Assembly (NCBI RefSeq): GCF_028890305.1
Contig: NZ_JARBXM010000001.1
Location: 64,501 to 128,500 of the forward strand
Direction of reading: 5' to 3'
Length of the DNA: 64,000 bases
Source of the DNA: Candidatus Methanosphaera massiliense
GTDB lineage: Archaea; Methanobacteriota; Methanobacteria; Methanobacteriales; Methanobacteriaceae
Positions 1 to 10,116 of the stretch are shown here, piece by piece; the first letter of the stretch is position 1; every line of letters starts with the position of its first letter. The position numbers and the translations under genes are program-made. Under the pieces are notes generated by a model. That model did no database searches, was not told the origin of the DNA, and saw only the letters and a list, made by a program, of their open reading frames with translations.

Positions 1-262
1 TCAGCATATAAGTCTTCAAAGCAGATTTATCTTCAACAATTTTAACTTCAACGTCAAGGTCATTATATGTGACCATCTTAGTATCCTGGTCAACAAATAT
101 AAAATTCTTCTTTTGAAGTGAATTTAATAAATCAACAACTTTGGTTTCAGATAAATCTAAAACATCCCTAATAGTATCATATGAAAGGCTTTCAGGATAT
201 TTATCAAGATTATTTTTAATAAACATCAATATACGATTCTCTTGTTTAGTAATAATTTGCAA
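1..262 (-). CDS. Partial winged-helix-like DNA-binding protein
   Basis: The 5' part of a leftward gene runs off the window edge; 87 codons are visible. The start is TTG at 262-260, preceded by AGGTG at 273-269, a good Shine-Dalgarno match; no ATG lies near this site. The protein begins MQIITKQENRIL and continues through a helix-turn-helix-like stretch (roughly residues 17-50, including YDTIRDVLDLSETKVVDLL) and a short beta-like segment. This is the pattern of a small winged-helix transcription factor domain, but I see no diagnostic family motif. It is divergent from the nurA operon and shares a 254-bp intergenic region with it, so it may or may not regulate those genes. The function is not recognised beyond the likely DNA-binding fold. 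Confidence 0.6.
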   Translation of the reverse strand, partial: MQIITKQENRILMFIKNNLDKYPESLSYDTIRDVLDLSETKVVDLLNSLQKKNFIFVDQDTKMVTYNDLDVEVKIVEDKSALKTYML

Positions 263-437
263 TTAATACACCTAACTATATTATAAATAGTAATTACTTA
301 TTAGTTATCTAATTTATAATTAATAATTTTATTCAAAAAAGAAAAAAAATAATCTTCAATAAAATAAACTAGTCTCCCTCTTTACTATAATAAAAAATAT
401 AAATCAATAAAATAAACAAAATACGAAATAAAATAAT

Positions 438-507
438 TAAATATATATCTTAAAAAAATGAGAAATAGAATCATGATAAATTATAAATATAAAAAGGAAT
501 AGGGGGT
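438..507 (+). promoter_or_regulatory. Promoter and RBS of the nurA-herA-mre11-rad50 operon
   Basis: A TATA-box-like run (TTAAATATATAT, 438-449) and a second TATA-like element at 481-490 lie upstream of the first gene. The strong purine-rich site AGGGGGT at 501-507 sits nine bases before the ATG at 517. No other long gap occurs until the end of rad50, which fits one promoter for the four genes. The transcription start is not determined. Confidence 0.45.
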
Positions 508-516
508 AATAGAAAC

Positions 517-1680
517 ATGTTAGAGCCATTATATGAGAAAACAATACAAAAAAAGAAATCAATCAAGAAATACTTTGATAATATTCAAGATAATATTGAC
601 ATAGAAAAAGTAAAAAAATCATACCACGAACAGGAATTTACCAAAGAAAATCAGGATAAAATATTTGCCGCTATAGACGGAAGTTTTAATAAAACAAAAT
701 TCATGGCATGCTTCATATATGCTATAGAAAGTCAAACCATAATCTCAATACCTGATGAAGGAATAAAGAAAGAATCGCCATCAGGAGATATCGACATGGT
801 TTCCACAATCAGAAGCAGAACAATAGATAGCATCCTATCCCAGCACATGAACATTCTCGAGCTAAAAAGTACAATAGACACCCTACAGAAATATCCTGAA
901 ATAGATTATATGTTAATGGATGGATCTATACGTGGAACACTAATGAATTACTCCACTAACTTTGAGTTACCCTCTCTTGTAACAAGATATCTCAACTCAA
1001 AAATTAAAGAAATCGTGCCAATATTAGAAAAAGGTAGTTTTCCAATAGAAGTAACGACAAATACATTAACAGAGGAAATATTATATGAAGTACGGCTATC
1101 ATTAGAAAAGAATAATCCTGAAATAGATATAAATGAAATACGCTCTGAAGTACTACGATACTTTGAAGGACTAGAACAATTAACATGTATAAACTATCTT
1201 TTAGAACATTACAAAGAAAAAATAATATGTATCTCTAAAACAAGCAGTACAAAGGACTTTTTTAATGAAAACATACCTGATGCAGCAGTACTTGAATACA
1301 CATGTGAAAATCCGGGATACACTTATTTAGATCATAAAGAAGACAACAGACTAGTACGATATGATTCAGAAAATGAAATTATACGAAGAACAAACTATCC
1401 AATATATCCTGAACTAAGTGACAATACATTTACAATATTCTTCACACGTTTAGATAAACGAGCAAATGTTTTAAAAATAGAAATACCTAATAAAATAGAT
1501 AAGAATGATACAGAGAAAATAGAAGAAATATTGAATGATTTACACAGTACATGTATAAATGGATATCCCTACATTCTTAAAAAGGCACATGATGAAGTAA
1601 TAATTAAAAATACTGACATGAACAATATCATAAATAAACTAGAAGTATTTGAAAAAACAGGACGAGACATGCTAAAATAA
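517..1680 (+). CDS. nurA: NurA-family 5'-3' nuclease
   Basis: NurA is a nuclease that works with the HerA helicase/translocase in resecting DNA ends, together with Mre11-Rad50. The 387-residue length is usual for the family. Visible motifs are the N-terminal acidic DGS (D54, in AAIDGSFN), the second acidic block MDGS (Asp near residue 135) and the C-terminal YPYILKKAHDEV region with the conserved His and Asp. These match the manganese-binding residues known in NurA. It is the first gene of a four-gene operon; herA begins 26 bp after its stop. Placing nurA first differs from the herA-mre11-rad50-nurA order common in thermophiles, but the set is complete. The call rests on motifs plus the very strong context. 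Confidence 0.88.
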   Translation: MLEPLYEKTIQKKKSIKKYFDNIQDNIDIEKVKKSYHEQEFTKENQDKIFAAIDGSFNKTKFMACFIYAIESQTIISIPDEGIKKESPSGDIDMVSTIRSRTIDSILSQHMNILELKSTIDTLQKYPEIDYMLMDGSIRGTLMNYSTNFELPSLVTRYLNSKIKEIVPILEKGSFPIEVTTNTLTEEILYEVRLSLEKNNPEIDINEIRSEVLRYFEGLEQLTCINYLLEHYKEKIICISKTSSTKDFFNENIPDAAVLEYTCENPGYTYLDHKEDNRLVRYDSENEIIRRTNYPIYPELSDNTFTIFFTRLDKRANVLKIEIPNKIDKNDTEKIEEILNDLHSTCINGYPYILKKAHDEVIIKNTDMNNIINKLEVFEKTGRDMLK

Positions 1681-1705
1681 TATATTAATATAAAAAAGTG
1701 ATAAT

Positions 1706-3220
1706 ATGGTAGAAACAATAGGAAGATGCTTAGGCGAAACAAGTCCAATGAAGGTAGACTTTGTATCTAAGAAAACACCAACAGTAGGCGAATATGTATA
1801 CCTAAAATATAACAATCAAATAGTACTGGGAATGATTGACTCATTATTTAGGGGAAGTACAACTCTGAGTAATGATATATTAAATCCTGAGACAATAGAA
1901 AAAATATTAAAAATAGAAGGAAACATTGACCACTACGTTAGAGGTTCAGTAACAATACTTGGTGACAAAGATAAATTACAGATTCCTAAAACACCGGCAC
2001 CACCAGGTACAGAAGTAATAAAAGCAGATGTTGAACTACTAAAAGAGGTATTTGGAAGATCAAATGGTATAAGAATAGGTTCCATATTAACAGAACCAGA
2101 AGTCCCTGTAATGTTAGATGTTAATAAAATGGTATCACGTCATCTTGCAATACTTGCTATGACTGGTTCAGGAAAATCAAATACAACATCCATAATCATA
2201 GACCAATTACTAGCAATAGGTGGTACAATGGTTGTATTTGATATGCACTCTGAATATGGAAATGCAAAATTCCCTAATGGAGAAATAAAAGAAATAGCAC
2301 CACAATTAAATCCAAGAGACCTTGACTTCAATGAATTCAAAGAACTAGCAGTTATAAACGATAATGCAGTAAATCAAGAACGTTATCTAAGAGATGCATA
2401 TGAATATGCTGATGATTTAACAACTGAGGGAGAATCAACTAATTTCATTGAAACTATGGAAAGTAAGTTAAATAGTATAGAATTAGAACTTGAAAATGAA
2501 GGTACTCAAAGTGAAAAAAACACTGTTAAACAAGTACTGTACAAATTAAATGACCTTAAACGAAAATACAAAAAAATACTAAATTCAACAGATGTAGCAG
2601 ATATTGTAAGCATATTAGAACCCGGAAAAGCTAACATCATAAGATTAGGTTCCATTGATGAAAGAGCTACAGACATAATAGTAAAACACGTGCTAAGCAA
2701 AATACTATACAGAAGAAAAAATGCAATAAATAATCCTAACGCAGAAACACTAGATTTCCCCGTATTCTGTATAATAGAAGAAGCACACATGCTAGCATCA
2801 TCAAGGAGAGGCACCAGATCCAAATCAGTTATTGGAAAAATAGCAAGAGAAGGACGTAAATTCGGAGTAGGATTGTGTTTAGTAAGCCAAAGTCCTAAAT
2901 CACTAGACAGTGAAATATTATCACAAGTCAACAATATGATAATCCTAAGACTCATAGAACCAGGTGACCAAAGACACGTACAAGAAAGCAGTGAAAGCCT
3001 AAGCGAAGACCTCCTAAACCAACTGCCAGCACTAAATATTGGAGAAGCAGTAGTACTAGGACAAATGACCAAACTACCAACCATGGTTAAAGTAGATGAA
3101 TTCAAAGGTAAAACTGTCGGTAACGACCTAAATATTACAGATCTTTGGATGAAAAGTAAAAGAGAAAGAGAAGAAAGTATTAAAAAAGGAATAAATGACA
3201 TAGACGAATTAGGAATATAA
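1706..3220 (+). CDS. herA: HerA bipolar DNA translocase/helicase
   Basis: A hexameric FtsK/VirB4-like ATPase that pumps DNA and partners NurA in end resection. The protein has 504 residues. An N-terminal HAS-barrel-like beta region (about 1-110) precedes the ATPase core. Walker A is MTGSGKS at 152-158, and Walker B is VFCIIEEAHML with Glu358-Glu359 as the acidic pair. A helical insertion (about 215-295) lies between them, and the arginine-rich GKIAREGRKFGVGLCLVSQSP segment follows Walker B, as in HerA. The spacing to mre11 is 2 bp, so the two are translationally close. The start ATG follows AAGTGAT. Nothing looks damaged. Confidence 0.93.
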   Translation: MVETIGRCLGETSPMKVDFVSKKTPTVGEYVYLKYNNQIVLGMIDSLFRGSTTLSNDILNPETIEKILKIEGNIDHYVRGSVTILGDKDKLQIPKTPAPPGTEVIKADVELLKEVFGRSNGIRIGSILTEPEVPVMLDVNKMVSRHLAILAMTGSGKSNTTSIIIDQLLAIGGTMVVFDMHSEYGNAKFPNGEIKEIAPQLNPRDLDFNEFKELAVINDNAVNQERYLRDAYEYADDLTTEGESTNFIETMESKLNSIELELENEGTQSEKNTVKQVLYKLNDLKRKYKKILNSTDVADIVSILEPGKANIIRLGSIDERATDIIVKHVLSKILYRRKNAINNPNAETLDFPVFCIIEEAHMLASSRRGTRSKSVIGKIAREGRKFGVGLCLVSQSPKSLDSEILSQVNNMIILRLIEPGDQRHVQESSESLSEDLLNQLPALNIGEAVVLGQMTKLPTMVKVDEFKGKTVGNDLNITDLWMKSKREREESIKKGINDIDELGI

Positions 3221-3222
3221 AC

Positions 3223-4395
3223 ATGACAACAAAAATTGCACATTTAGCAGATACACATCTAGGCTACAGACAATATGGCCTACTAGAAAGAGAGGAAGAT
3301 TTCTATGATGCATTCAATAAAATAATAGATGATATTATAGAAAAAGATGTAGACTACGTAATTCATGCAGGTGACCTATTCGAAACACCAAAACCACCTA
3401 TAAAAGCATTACTTGTAGCACAGGAAGGATTTGAAAAATTAAGAGCACATAACATACAAGTATATGTAATAGCAGGAAACCATGACATCATGCAAAGACG
3501 TAAAACATCCCTCCCCCAAGAATTATATAAAAATGAAAATTTTCATATATTAACAAGCAAAGCAAATAACTACATACTAGACAATAACATCTTTCTTGGA
3601 GGATTACCATATATTTCTAAAAATAATGAAAACGCTGTGAAAGAACTACTAAAAGAAATAACCGAGAAATCAAGAAATTATCCCTGGAAGATACTTATGC
3701 TACATGGATCAGTACGTAAATACTTCGATTTTGAACCAGAATTCGAATTAGATACTATACCCGAAGGATATGATTACTACGCTATGGGTCATCTACACAA
3801 GAGAATAGATGATAAATTCAAAGAAGGAACACTAGTATATCCGGGGTCAACAGAAATACGAACCAAAGATGAACTAGATAATTATCATAAAAAAGGTAAG
3901 GGTTATACATTAATAACAATTGATGACACAATGAAACATGAATTTATCAACATGGAACTGGAACGAAAATTTATCGTGAGAAATATTCAATATCCTAAGC
4001 TAGATGAAGAGCTAGAAAGTATACAAAAAGAAATAACAACCATATTAGAAAAAACAACAAAAAAACCTGTGGTAGACCTTAAAATCTATCATGGAAACTT
4101 TGATAGGTCAGACGTAGTGGATAAAATATACGCTGCATTAGAGGATATAACATTAACAATAAGAATTAGCTATGAATCCCTGGAAAATAGTGTTAAATTA
4201 AATGAAAATATTGAAGATAATTTATTAACACCAGAAAATGCTATAAAAGATAGATTAACAGAAGAATTTAACAATGAAGCAATATCAACATTAGGACTTG
4301 AACTATATAAAAACTTATCAACACAAAATATTGAAAAAGCACAGGATATTGCAGAAGAATACTATGAAAAAAACTATCATGAAAATAACAATTAG
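3223..4395 (+). CDS. mre11: Mre11 double-strand-break nuclease
   Basis: Mn-dependent 3'-5' exonuclease and endonuclease subunit of the Mre11-Rad50 complex. All calcineurin-like phosphoesterase motifs are visible in order: DTHLG (residues 10-14), HAGDLFE, AGNHD, LHGS and GHLHK. The C-terminal half (after about residue 240) carries the capping domain and a helical tail expected to bind the Rad50 coiled-coil base. At 390 residues it is of archaeal Mre11 length. It sits 2 bp after herA and 9 bp before rad50, so it is in the same transcript. Its Shine-Dalgarno sequence (AGGAAT) lies inside the end of herA. Confidence 0.95.
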   Translation: MTTKIAHLADTHLGYRQYGLLEREEDFYDAFNKIIDDIIEKDVDYVIHAGDLFETPKPPIKALLVAQEGFEKLRAHNIQVYVIAGNHDIMQRRKTSLPQELYKNENFHILTSKANNYILDNNIFLGGLPYISKNNENAVKELLKEITEKSRNYPWKILMLHGSVRKYFDFEPEFELDTIPEGYDYYAMGHLHKRIDDKFKEGTLVYPGSTEIRTKDELDNYHKKGKGYTLITIDDTMKHEFINMELERKFIVRNIQYPKLDEELESIQKEITTILEKTTKKPVVDLKIYHGNFDRSDVVDKIYAALEDITLTIRISYESLENSVKLNENIEDNLLTPENAIKDRLTEEFNNEAISTLGLELYKNLSTQNIEKAQDIAEEYYEKNYHENNN

Positions 4396-4404
4396 GAGAA
4401 TATT

Positions 4405-7116
4405 ATGATAATAAACAATATACGATTAGAAAACTTCAGATCCCACAAAAATACTGAAATAGATTTTAATCAAGGAATTTCATTAATACTCGGAGAAAAT
4501 GGTGCAGGAAAATCAAGTATTCTCGAAGCTATTAGCTACACATTATTCAAAGATACAAATAGTAAAATAGATGATTTAATACGTAAACCTCAAGATGATA
4601 ATGACGTAATAGACAAAATGCTAGTTACTATAGAATTTAGACACAATGGTATAAACTACCAAATTAAACGAGGAAAAAGAAAAAGCTCATCTATTGCTGA
4701 ACTCAGATACGAAGAAAATAATAAATTCGTATTGAAATGTAAGGGAGATCGTAACGTAACAAAAGACATAGAAAACATTCTAGAAATGGATTCTAAATCA
4801 TTCTTAAATGCAATATACATAAGACAAGGTGAAATAACAGATTTAATAGAAAAAACAGCATCTGAAAGAAAAGAATTTATCACCAAACTATTAAACATTG
4901 ATGCACTAGAAAAAGCATGGGATGAAATAAAAAAAATAATAAGCATATATGAGGAACAAAAAAACATTAACGAAGGGAAATTATCAAGATATGATGAAAT
5001 AACAAAATATAGGGAAGAATTAGCACTAAATATCAAAGAAAACCAAGCACAAATTGCAAAAAATAAAAATCAAAAAGAAATACTAGGAAAAAAATTAGAG
5101 GAACTTGAAATTCAAGTTAAAGAAATAGAAGATACTAAAAATAAATACGAAAAATTAAACAACAATCTAACTGAAAAAACTAATTCAATCACTCAATTAA
5201 ATCGAATTAAAGATAATTATGAACAAGATTTAGAAAATATAATAGAATCCGAAAAAGAAATACAAAAATTGGAAAAAGAAATAAAACCATTACCTCAATT
5301 AAAAGAGTTAAAAGATCTAAAACAAGACATAGTTTCCTATGAAAAAGATTTAGAACAAATCAGACAAAATATAACAAAAATAAAAGAAAATCAACAGACA
5401 ATCCAGAACACCCAAGAAGATTACAACAAATACCACCAATTAGAAGAAGAAAAAGAAACAATCACTAACCAATTAGAAGAATTAAGAAACAAAGATAATG
5501 AAAACACTACTATAACAAGTAAAATAGAAAGTAAAGAGGAAGAGAAAGCAAGATTAACGAATGAAATAGGCAATACATCAAATTATGCATATTCCTTATT
5601 TAATGAACGTTCAACTGATCCTGAGGAAATACAAGAAAAAACTAGAAATGAAAAAACAAAAACAGATAATTCAATAGATATCATCGACAGAAGCATTACT
5701 AAAAATAAGGAACAATTAAGTTCATTCCAAACATCCCTTAGAAATACGAGAAAATCACTTGAAGAACTAGAAAAAACAGAGGATAAATGTCCTATCTGTC
5801 AGTCAGATATACCTCATGAAAAACACATGGAACTATCACAAAAATATAATGATGACATAGTATCATATGAACTAAGAATTGAAGAACTGGAAGAAGCAAA
5901 TAAAAATCAGGAAGAGAAATTATTAGAATTAAAAGAATATGAAAAACAATTAGATAAAATCAACATTCCCTTATTAAAAGACCAATACGAAAACTTCAAA
6001 AAGATAGATAAAGAGATAAAAGAATTAAAAACACAGATACCATTCATTGAAAAAATAAAAAATGAATTAACAATAAAAAATAGGGAATTGGAAGAAACTA
6101 AATCACAAATTAACTCTTTAAAAGAAGATTATGAAAAACATCAATTTGCACTTAATCTAGTTAACAAATTACCATCTTTAGATGAAGAAACAAGAAAACA
6201 AGAAGAAATTGAGAGTCAACATAAAAATTTAATAAATAAATCACGCCAAATCATGACAATGGTACATGCAGGTGATGATTTAAATAGAAGAATCCAATAT
6301 TTAGAAAAACAAGAAAACATGTGTAATCAATTAAGGGGTAAAGTTCAGGACAAAGACAATAAGATTAAACAAAAAGAAGAAATCACCAAGCAAATTAATA
6401 ATGAAAACTATAACCTTAATAATATTAAACAGGAATTATCAGATTTATCATTCAGTCAAGAAAAATATGATTTAATAAATAACAAATATAGATCATGTGA
6501 TGAAAATATCAAAGAATATACTCAAATAATAATACAGGAATCAACATCATTAACAAAAGACCAAGAACAAGAAAAAAAATACTCTGAAGAACTAGAAGAA
6601 TTAGATAAAATAAAAAAAGAACAAGAATATCTTACAGATTATATAAAACTATTAAATGAAATACGGGACACATACAGTAAAGATGGAGTTCAAAGAGATT
6701 TAAGAAGTGCTGTAAGACCTCAAATTGAAAAGAATACCATGGACATCTTCGCAGAATTTGGATTTAACTACTCTGAAATAAACTTGGATGAAGATTATAA
6801 TATGACCGTGAAAACTAAAAATGAAATATTAGACTTAAATATGCTTAGTGGTGGAGAAAAAATCGTAATGGCATTAGCCTTAAGATTAGGTATTGCAAAG
6901 GTCATATCACAAAATAAAACAGAACTATTAATACTTGACGAACCTACAATACATCTTGATGCTGAAAGAAGAAGCGATTTAATTGAAATTATCCGTAGTA
7001 TTAACATTGTACCCCAAATGCTAGTTGTTACTCATGATGATGAAATGGAAGCATTATCTAATAACATTATCAAAATTAGCAAAATAGATGGAATATCTAA
7101 TTGTGAAATAAATTAA
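4405..7116 (+). CDS. rad50: Rad50 SMC-like ATPase
   Basis: DNA-tethering ATPase partner of Mre11. The 903-residue protein has Walker A GENGAGKSS at 30-38, a long Lys/Glu-rich coiled coil (about 170-760) and a central zinc hook CPIC at 462-465, close to the exact middle as expected for the antiparallel coil. It ends with the ABC signature LSGGE (814-818) and Walker B LLILDEP (841-847), followed by the TIHLD D-loop and THDDE switch. The start follows TTAGGAGAATATT, a good RBS. It is the last gene of the operon and a T-rich tract follows its stop. Confidence 0.97.
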   Translation: MIINNIRLENFRSHKNTEIDFNQGISLILGENGAGKSSILEAISYTLFKDTNSKIDDLIRKPQDDNDVIDKMLVTIEFRHNGINYQIKRGKRKSSSIAELRYEENNKFVLKCKGDRNVTKDIENILEMDSKSFLNAIYIRQGEITDLIEKTASERKEFITKLLNIDALEKAWDEIKKIISIYEEQKNINEGKLSRYDEITKYREELALNIKENQAQIAKNKNQKEILGKKLEELEIQVKEIEDTKNKYEKLNNNLTEKTNSITQLNRIKDNYEQDLENIIESEKEIQKLEKEIKPLPQLKELKDLKQDIVSYEKDLEQIRQNITKIKENQQTIQNTQEDYNKYHQLEEEKETITNQLEELRNKDNENTTITSKIESKEEEKARLTNEIGNTSNYAYSLFNERSTDPEEIQEKTRNEKTKTDNSIDIIDRSITKNKEQLSSFQTSLRNTRKSLEELEKTEDKCPICQSDIPHEKHMELSQKYNDDIVSYELRIEELEEANKNQEEKLLELKEYEKQLDKINIPLLKDQYENFKKIDKEIKELKTQIPFIEKIKNELTIKNRELEETKSQINSLKEDYEKHQFALNLVNKLPSLDEETRKQEEIESQHKNLINKSRQIMTMVHAGDDLNRRIQYLEKQENMCNQLRGKVQDKDNKIKQKEEITKQINNENYNLNNIKQELSDLSFSQEKYDLINNKYRSCDENIKEYTQIIIQESTSLTKDQEQEKKYSEELEELDKIKKEQEYLTDYIKLLNEIRDTYSKDGVQRDLRSAVRPQIEKNTMDIFAEFGFNYSEINLDEDYNMTVKTKNEILDLNMLSGGEKIVMALALRLGIAKVISQNKTELLILDEPTIHLDAERRSDLIEIIRSINIVPQMLVVTHDDEMEALSNNIIKISKIDGISNCEIN

Positions 7117-7152
7117 AAATATATTATTTACTATTTTTTTATCTTTTTTTTG
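7117..7152 (+). terminator. T-tract terminator after rad50
   Basis: Directly after the rad50 stop the + strand has two runs of seven to eight T separated by a few bases, the usual form of an intrinsic archaeal terminator. Further on, 7272-7294 holds an imperfect inverted repeat (CCAATGAAT / ATTCAATGG, one mismatch) between the convergent rad50 and phosphatase genes, which may be a second end signal. Confidence 0.5.
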
Positions 7153-7363
7153 ATTATTTAAAGTGGTTTTATAAAATTAGTTGATTTTTAAAATAAACCT
7201 TAAAAAAAATTTTTATTTAGGGTTATTATGTTATTCATAAAAAAAATTAATTAATTAGTATAATATTACACCAATGAATCCCTTATTCAATGGTAACCCC
7301 TTTACATATTACACTAATATCTTATACTTTAATCTACTAAAAAAGGAGATTAAGAGAAACAAT

Positions 7364-8998
7364 TTACATTATATTGTATTTTTGAAGTAATAAGAATTCA
7401 TCAGTGGTTAATTTTTTACCGTCTTTGAATTTTTGGAATATTTCTTCTGCTTCTTCTTTTTCTCTTAGATTGTTCTCTGATTTATCCTCAGATTTTCTTC
7501 CTCTGGATTTGGATTTTGCTTGATCCATGTATTTGTTTACTTTTCTGATTTCATTGAGTTTTGCTTTTACTTCTTCGTGTTTAGCTGTTGCTGCATTTCT
7601 TGAGTTTATGAAGTCTTGGTGTTTACCATCAGCTTTCTCTCTAATTCCATCAATTTTGTTAAAGTATTCAATCATTTCTTCGTGAACTGCTTGTGCTTTA
7701 TCAGATAATTCTACTACTTGTTGGTGGTAATGTTCTGATTTTTCTTTTAAGTCAGCTGCAGTTTTCTCGTCTTCTTCATCACTTTGGATTTGTTTGAGTT
7801 CTTTTGTTAGGTCAGATACTCTTTTTACGAGTTCGTTTTCTTTTCTGATATCTAATACTTTTGTTTGTATTGTTTTATCAATTTTGTTTATTTCTGCTTG
7901 GATGTTTGCTTTTTCTTTTTTGCTTGAATTCCATCCTATTTTTTTGAGCTCTTCATTGCATTGGTTTCTTAGAACTTTGTTTTCATGTACTTGTTTGTTT
8001 ATTTCGTCTCTGGTATTTCTTTTATCTAATGCTATTTTTAGAGTGTCTTTGAGTTCTTGGTTTAGTTCATCTCTTTCTTTTCTGTATTCTTTTGTTTGTT
8101 CATTCATGTGATCTCTTGTGTTTTTGAGTTCAGTGAGTTCTGATTCTAGTGTTCTTTTACATTGTAATAATTGTTGGAAGTTTAGTTTTGAGTAGTCGAT
8201 TGTTTCTTTTTCTTCAGCTGCCTCTTCTGTTTCATCAGATTCTGTTTCATTAACTTCGTCTGATTCTTCTACTTCTTCCTTGTTTTCTTCTGTTGTTTTG
8301 TTTTCTTCAGTAGTAAGCTCTTCTGGTTGTTCTGTTGTTTCCTCTACTACTTCTTCTTTAGTAATTTTTTCTTCATCTGCCATTATATCCAGTACCTTCC
8401 TTAGGTCTTTTTCGTTAATTAAATAATCAGCGTTTTCTTTTAAGATTGGTTTTGCATTGAAGGCTATTCCCACCTTCACATTTTTTATCATTTCAAGATC
8501 GTTTGCACCATCACCTATGGCTACACATTCATCTAGTGTGATGTTTAAATCGTCTACTAGTTGTCTTAAAACATCAATTTTATTTTGTGTTATTAGTGGT
8601 CCTGAAACTTCTCCATTAAGTTTTCCATCCTCGACTCCGAGTGTATTATAAAATGCATAATCAGCATTGATTTTTTCTTTTATTTTTAGAGCTATTACAT
8701 CAAAGCTTCCTGTGATAATTGCTATTTTATATCCCTGTTTTTTTAGTTCTGTTGCAGTTTCTACAGCACCTTTGTTTAGGGGTACTTTTTCCATTACCTC
8801 ATCAATCTCATCAATGCTTATACCTTTTAGTTTTTTTACTCTTTCCCTTATGGATGTTTCAAAAGGAATTTTTCCTTGCATTGCTTGTAGTGTTATGTCA
8901 CTTATTTCGTCTTCAATACCTTTTAGTTTTGCTATTTCATCTATTGTCTCTGTATCTATTAAGACATTATCTAGATCAAATACTACCAATTTAATCAA
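7364..8998 (-). CDS. SerB-like HAD phosphatase fused to an acidic linker and coiled coil
   Basis: Residues 1-210 form a haloacid dehalogenase phosphatase of the phosphoserine phosphatase type: motif I DLDNVL (nucleophile Asp8, acid/base Asp10), motif II TGSF, a conserved Lys and motif III GDGANDLEM. Residues 211-262 are an extremely Glu/Thr-rich linker, and residues 265-540 are a long charged coiled coil resembling the archaeal COG1340 family. Stand-alone SerB is about 210-230 residues, so this 544-residue fusion is unusual. The start is TTG at 8998 after GGTGATT. The phosphatase half could dephosphorylate phosphoserine in serine synthesis, but the coiled coil suggests another partner or a scaffold role. 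It stands alone and is convergent with rad50. Confidence 0.8.
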   Translation of the reverse strand: MIKLVVFDLDNVLIDTETIDEIAKLKGIEDEISDITLQAMQGKIPFETSIRERVKKLKGISIDEIDEVMEKVPLNKGAVETATELKKQGYKIAIITGSFDVIALKIKEKINADYAFYNTLGVEDGKLNGEVSGPLITQNKIDVLRQLVDDLNITLDECVAIGDGANDLEMIKNVKVGIAFNAKPILKENADYLINEKDLRKVLDIMADEEKITKEEVVEETTEQPEELTTEENKTTEENKEEVEESDEVNETESDETEEAAEEKETIDYSKLNFQQLLQCKRTLESELTELKNTRDHMNEQTKEYRKERDELNQELKDTLKIALDKRNTRDEINKQVHENKVLRNQCNEELKKIGWNSSKKEKANIQAEINKIDKTIQTKVLDIRKENELVKRVSDLTKELKQIQSDEEDEKTAADLKEKSEHYHQQVVELSDKAQAVHEEMIEYFNKIDGIREKADGKHQDFINSRNAATAKHEEVKAKLNEIRKVNKYMDQAKSKSRGRKSEDKSENNLREKEEAEEIFQKFKDGKKLTTDEFLLLQKYNIM

Positions 8999-9253
8999 AA
9001 AATCACCGATTTTTAATATAAATTAAATAAGAATGATTACATTAAAGGGCATAAAATTATTAATATCCTTATTTTTCTTAGAATTTAATTTAAAATTATA
9101 TTCATAGTTATTTATATTTATTCTAATAATTTTATTTTTCCCTTTTTTTATCAGCCTCATTTTCTTCTGTTATTTATTATGGAGTTTATTTTGGTGGTTA
9201 TTTATTTTAGAAGATAAGTAAATTATCTTTTAAATTTAGATTTTTCTCAGAAT

Positions 9254-9805
9254 CTATTCTTCTATTAGGTATAATTCTGTTAAACGTTCTTTGGTTTTTT
9301 GTACACCTAATAATGCTTGGTCTGCTGTTTTTGCACCAGTGCATACAACTTTTCCAGAACCAAATAATAATAATACTACTTTAGGATCAGAAAGACGATA
9401 TACTAAACCAGGGAATTGTTCTGGTTCATATTCAGTATTTTCTAAATCTAAAGCTACTGCTTCTAGGTTTAATACTTTTCCTAGGTTTGCTGATGCTACA
9501 ATATTCTGGATTTTTATTTCAAAATCTTCAGGTATTTCTGTATCTAATTCTCTTATTTTATCTACAGTTATGTGGATTGCTTTTTTTGAGTCTTCTATAC
9601 ATTTTGCACCAGTGCAAACTAGTTTACCAGATCCAAAGATTAAAGCAGCAGTTTTAGGATTCTTAAGTTTGAATACCAATCCAGGGAATTGTTCTAAATT
9701 GTATTCAACATTCTCTAAAGCTGGTGCAATTCTAGGTAATTCTAATGATTTCCCTAATGTTGCTGATGCTACAATGTTTTCTACTTTAATTTCTACATCT
9801 GCCAT
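9254..9805 (-). CDS. tbp: TATA-box-binding protein (TBP)
   Basis: General transcription factor that recognises archaeal TATA boxes and recruits TFB and RNA polymerase. The 183-residue protein is two direct repeats of about 90 residues. Each begins with IxNIVASAxLGK and contains an EQFPGLV(F/Y)xL block and the FGSGKxVCTGAK block, the saddle-forming hallmarks of TBP. The internal symmetry is obvious by eye. The start ATG follows GGAGGAG. The gene is monocistronic with its own upstream region. Nothing is missing. Confidence 0.98.
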   Translation of the reverse strand: MADVEIKVENIVASATLGKSLELPRIAPALENVEYNLEQFPGLVFKLKNPKTAALIFGSGKLVCTGAKCIEDSKKAIHITVDKIRELDTEIPEDFEIKIQNIVASANLGKVLNLEAVALDLENTEYEPEQFPGLVYRLSDPKVVLLLFGSGKVVCTGAKTADQALLGVQKTKERLTELYLIEE

Positions 9806-10116
9806 TATTTCTCCTCCATTTTTAGTATATATTTTAGTATTATTCTATATTAAAGAAGGATTACTCTTTTATAAATAGTTAAAATTAAAAGTTATATAAT
9901 ATTTATAAAAATTATTTCTTAGAAATTATTAATTCTATTAATAAGGGGTTTAAGAAACTATATAATCACTCTTTTTTTCTATTTTATCATGTTTAAAAAA
10001 AATAATACTAAAATCACATATTATGTATTTATATATGTACTTTTTTACTTTATAAATATAACTATTAAAAAGTATAATAAATAATTTTATAGAATAAATA
10101 TATTATTAGTGATAAG
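9806..10116. promoter_or_regulatory. Divergent promoter region between tbp and the CYTH gene
   Basis: This 311-bp gap holds no gene that I can see. On the minus side the tbp RBS GGAGGAG is at 9817-9811 and a TATA-like element (TTTATAAAA read leftward) lies near 9868-9876, which would give a leader of about 40 bases. On the plus side TTTATAAATA at 10049-10058 is a good archaeal TATA box for the gene starting at 10117. The middle is plain AT-rich sequence. Confidence 0.5.

Noticed and set aside
2506-3243. Long minus-strand frame of 245 residues across herA
   Set aside because: Shadow of herA with composition unlike a protein of this genome; HerA motifs fix the true frame.
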